Assembly (NCBI GenBank): GCA_002509665.1
Contig: DADN01000210.1
Span: 731 to 18,103 of the forward strand
From: Methanobacterium sp. UBA8
Lineage (GTDB): Archaea > Methanobacteriota > Methanobacteria > Methanobacteriales > Methanobacteriaceae
Direction of reading: 5' to 3'
DNA: 17,373 nucleotides
Each line of letters begins with the position of its first letter. Within the stretch, counting starts at the first letter, position 1. Below, piece by piece: positions 14,416-17,373 of the stretch. The position numbers and the translations under genes are program-made. The notes under the pieces are model-generated. The model was not told the origin of the DNA and made no database searches. It saw nothing but the letters and a program-made list of their open reading frames with translations.

Positions 14416-16677
14416 TCAAATTCTTTTTTTGTATTTCATTTTTTTAAAAATAATTTTAAAGTTGGTGCCTCTAGTTTTATCAACTGTAATAGTACCATCC
14501 AGTTGATCAACCAAACTATTTACCAATTGCAGCCCTAATGAACTTGTATTTGTAAAATTCACGTTTTCAGGTAAACCAGTACCATTATCAGACACTATCA
14601 ACACGAAGCTACCTTTAACCTGATGTAAGTTAATTCGTATTTCATTATTTTTCCATTTTTCTTCCGCAATCATGGGAAATGCATGTTTTAGGCTGTTTGT
14701 TACCAGTTCATTTATGATCAGACCACAAGGAATTGCTGTTTCTATGTTAAAAAATATATTATCAATATTTATACTTAATTGGACATTATTTTGACTGATT
14801 TTATATGTATAAAATAATTTATCTACCAGATCTTTCACATATTCTGCAAAATCAATTTGAACAAAATTAGAAGATTTATAAAGTTTTTCGTGAATCATTG
14901 CCAGTGACATGACACGATTTTGACTTTCTTTGAATATTTTAAGTGTTTCATCATCTTTAATGTATCTGGATTGGAGGCTTAGTAAACTTGAAATTATCTG
15001 CAGGTTATTTTTAACTCTATGATGAATCTCATGGAGGAGCAGTTCTTTTTCGTTTAGTGAAGCCTTAAGTTTATCTTCCATTAATTTGGTTTCAGTGGTC
15101 TCAATTGCTACGAAACTAAATTTTTTAGATGATTTTTCATTAATTTGACTTATGCTCCCATGATACCATCTTTCATGGTTTTTACTTAAATTAAATTCAA
15201 TATTTATGGTGCCTTTTTTTAGACATTCTTTAATCTTTTCAATCAAGAAATTCTGGAAATTGGTGGGCGCATCTAGATCGGTTAGATGTTTTCCAGTTAA
15301 ATCTTTGATATTCATGCCAAAAAATTCCGCCATGTGTCTGTTTGGAAGAACATAAATGATATCATCATCTACTAGTTCTATAACACTCATAATAACGTTA
15401 TTTGAGTTAAAAAAGCTTCTTAACACAGCTTCACTTTTTCGAAGTGCATTTTCAGTTAATCTAAGTTTTGTAATATCCATGAAGCTTTCAATAAGACAGT
15501 TACGTCCCCATAAGCTTATGGGAGTCACTGTTTTTATTATGGGTATTTCTTCATTGTTTATGTTAAGTAAAGTTCTTTCAGAATTATCCATTACATGATT
15601 ATGGTCAATTATGGGACAATGTCCTTTATCTGCAGGGCATATAAACTTGTGGCAAATATTGCCAATTACTTCATCCCGCGGGGCACCTATGAATTTTAAT
15701 GCAGATTCATTAATATCTATGATTATCTTTGTTTCAGCATCAATTACAACAATTCCTGTTTGAATAGTAGACAATATCGTTTTTTGATATTCTTCATTTT
15801 CTAAGAGGACACTTAAAATCTCTGATTTTGATAACCCCGACATTTCAACCATATGTGGATTTAAAGATGTCATGTTACGATTATTAAAGGATAAAATATG
15901 GGAATTTTCAATGGGAATATATTCCTTTTCACTTTTAAGTCCTCTTTTTGGATTTTCAGTACTAATGTCTAAAAGTGATATAATACTTCTTTTAGTTCCG
16001 GGAATCATTGCAGCAGTAGAATATACTTCTTTAACATCTTGAAATTTGTCAATGAATTTGAATTTATAATTTATGGGGGCTGATTCTGGATCAATTCTCA
16101 TTAGATTATGATATTGTTCTATTTCAGGGACATGATGAGACAATATGAATTCTTCCAACTTTTTTTTACCTTCCAACTCTTCCCTTAAATATCCTGAAAA
16201 ATTTTCAAATGCAGTATTTACTCTGTATATTGTAGTATTTTCTTCAATTATTACGGTTGCAATTCCATTACTTTCAAAAATTAAGCGGTATTTTTCTTCA
16301 TTCTCTTTTAGGTTTTGAGAATGTTCGTAAATAGTGGTTTCTACGACACTTTTAAGTTGGTCATATTCCAATGGTTCTACAATGTAACTGACATTATCTG
16401 TTAAGTCTGCGACTTCAAGTATCTTCTTAGAACAATCTGCTAAATAGATTATGGGGCTGTTAAGATCATCGAGAATATTGGCGTCTATTCTACTTATTTT
16501 CTCGTCAGGAGCAGTATGCATTAAAATTAGATTGGGTTTTATTTTTTTGGAGTTTATAATAAATTTTATCTCGTTTGATTTAATAGCAAGAACGTTGTAA
16601 CCTAACTGTTCAAGTTTGGGCTTTATACTTATTTTTGCAGCGTTTTTATCTTCAATAACGAGGATTTGTTCATTCAT
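14416..16677 (-). CDS. Soluble sensor histidine kinase: degenerate receiver + three PAS + HisKA_2 + HATPase
   Basis: This 753-residue protein has no membrane helices. Residues 1-115 resemble a response regulator receiver (QILVIEDKNAA keeps the acidic pair E9/D10), but the phosphoacceptor Asp position is His54 (LILMHTAPDE) and the conserved Lys before Pro102 is Glu101. It therefore cannot be phosphorylated in the normal way. PAS domains follow at about 125-240, 295-405 and 412-532. The second has a cysteine cluster (C342, C347, C354, plus C394). The HisKA_2 box HEIHHRVKNNLQ is at 549-560, and ATPase boxes NELVTNSLKHAFP (656-668), SDNGTGLP (696-703) and SLGLQL (713-718) are intact. It is probably a cytosolic redox or ligand sensor. 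A TATA box close to the ATG and the lack of a ribosome binding site suggest a leaderless mRNA. No partner regulator is nearby. Confidence 0.92.
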   Translation of the reverse strand: MNEQILVIEDKNAAKISIKPKLEQLGYNVLAIKSNEIKFIINSKKIKPNLILMHTAPDEKISRIDANILDDLNSPIIYLADCSKKILEVADLTDNVSYIVEPLEYDQLKSVVETTIYEHSQNLKENEEKYRLIFESNGIATVIIEENTTIYRVNTAFENFSGYLREELEGKKKLEEFILSHHVPEIEQYHNLMRIDPESAPINYKFKFIDKFQDVKEVYSTAAMIPGTKRSIISLLDISTENPKRGLKSEKEYIPIENSHILSFNNRNMTSLNPHMVEMSGLSKSEILSVLLENEEYQKTILSTIQTGIVVIDAETKIIIDINESALKFIGAPRDEVIGNICHKFICPADKGHCPIIDHNHVMDNSERTLLNINNEEIPIIKTVTPISLWGRNCLIESFMDITKLRLTENALRKSEAVLRSFFNSNNVIMSVIELVDDDIIYVLPNRHMAEFFGMNIKDLTGKHLTDLDAPTNFQNFLIEKIKECLKKGTINIEFNLSKNHERWYHGSISQINEKSSKKFSFVAIETTETKLMEDKLKASLNEKELLLHEIHHRVKNNLQIISSLLSLQSRYIKDDETLKIFKESQNRVMSLAMIHEKLYKSSNFVQIDFAEYVKDLVDKLFYTYKISQNNVQLSINIDNIFFNIETAIPCGLIINELVTNSLKHAFPMIAEEKWKNNEIRINLHQVKGSFVLIVSDNGTGLPENVNFTNTSSLGLQLVNSLVDQLDGTITVDKTRGTNFKIIFKKMKYKKRI

Positions 16678-16700
16678 TTTAACTTATTTTTGGGATTTAG

Positions 16701-16710
16701 GATATAAAAA
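16701..16710 (-). promoter_or_regulatory. TATA box for a probably leaderless kinase transcript
   Basis: Minus-strand TTTTTATATC at 16701-16710 lies 24-33 nt before the ATG of the soluble kinase, exactly the distance at which archaeal transcription would start at or within a few bases of the start codon. No ribosome binding site is present in between. Confidence 0.45.
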
Positions 16711-16882
16711 CTTTATTAAAATCACATAATTGTCTAAAGTTCTGGAAAATAGGCAAGTAGTGACAATTAATTAAATTTATATTAAAATAAGTCTATGGCT
16801 ACAAATAGATTTATAAGAATGGAATAATCCAATTAAAAATATGAATAAGAAGTTAATTTTGTAAAAATAAGTAAATTAGATA

Positions 16883-17362
<480 letters not shown>

Positions 17363-17373
17363 TTAAAATGATT

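Overview
The window is almost certainly chromosomal DNA of a methanogenic archaeon of the order Methanobacteriales, most likely a mesophilic Methanobacterium. The evidence is the archaeal-only gene set (exosome Rrp4/Rrp41/Rrp42, RNase P Rpp30 and Pop5, SBDS, Brix protein, KEOPS Pcc1, prefoldin beta, archaeal RibC), low GC with AT-rich spacers, TATA-type promoters, and GGTGA or GGAGG ribosome binding sites about 5-9 nt before many starts. Genes are dense and nearly all lie on the minus strand, so transcription runs from high to low coordinates.

Layout from right to left. At 16883-17341 is archaeal riboflavin synthase (ribC). At 14416-16677 and 11319-13019 are two sensor histidine kinases with the same HisKA_2/ATPase core but different sensory halves; neither has a response regulator nearby. 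Between them are a small CMD-family protein (13124-13471) and the only convincing plus-strand gene, a 45-residue zinc ribbon protein (13926-14063) too short for normal ORF callers. A 69-residue TM2-like membrane protein is at 10659-10868.

From 10416 down to 2044 runs the archaeal exosome/translation superoperon: rpl15e, a DUF54 RNA-binding protein, Rpp30, Pop5, then proteasome alpha, SBDS, Rrp4, Rrp41, Rrp42, L37Ae, RNA polymerase subunit P (rpoP, TTG start), Brix protein, Pcc1, prefoldin beta and a DUF3194 protein. It joins RNA processing and decay, ribosome maturation, tRNA modification, transcription, and protein folding and degradation in one co-oriented block. Start codons were reassigned for rpl15e, Pop5, Rrp42 and L37Ae from the ribosome binding sites; the start of Rrp41 is unclear. 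At the left end is a HisA-like TIM-barrel gene followed by a PfkB-family kinase cut by the window edge.

The least explained parts are non-coding: a run of six short hairpins with related arms between rpl37Ae and rpoP; three imperfect tandem repeats of about 123 bp upstream of the HisA-like gene; a pair of strong, mutually similar hairpins at 1764-1877; a structured leader or operator at the rpl15e promoter; and a GC-rich hairpin with two alternative pairings at 14270-14308. No mobile element, CRISPR array, tRNA or rRNA was seen. No complete, obviously novel multi-gene system is visible; the best candidates for something undescribed are these structured spacers.
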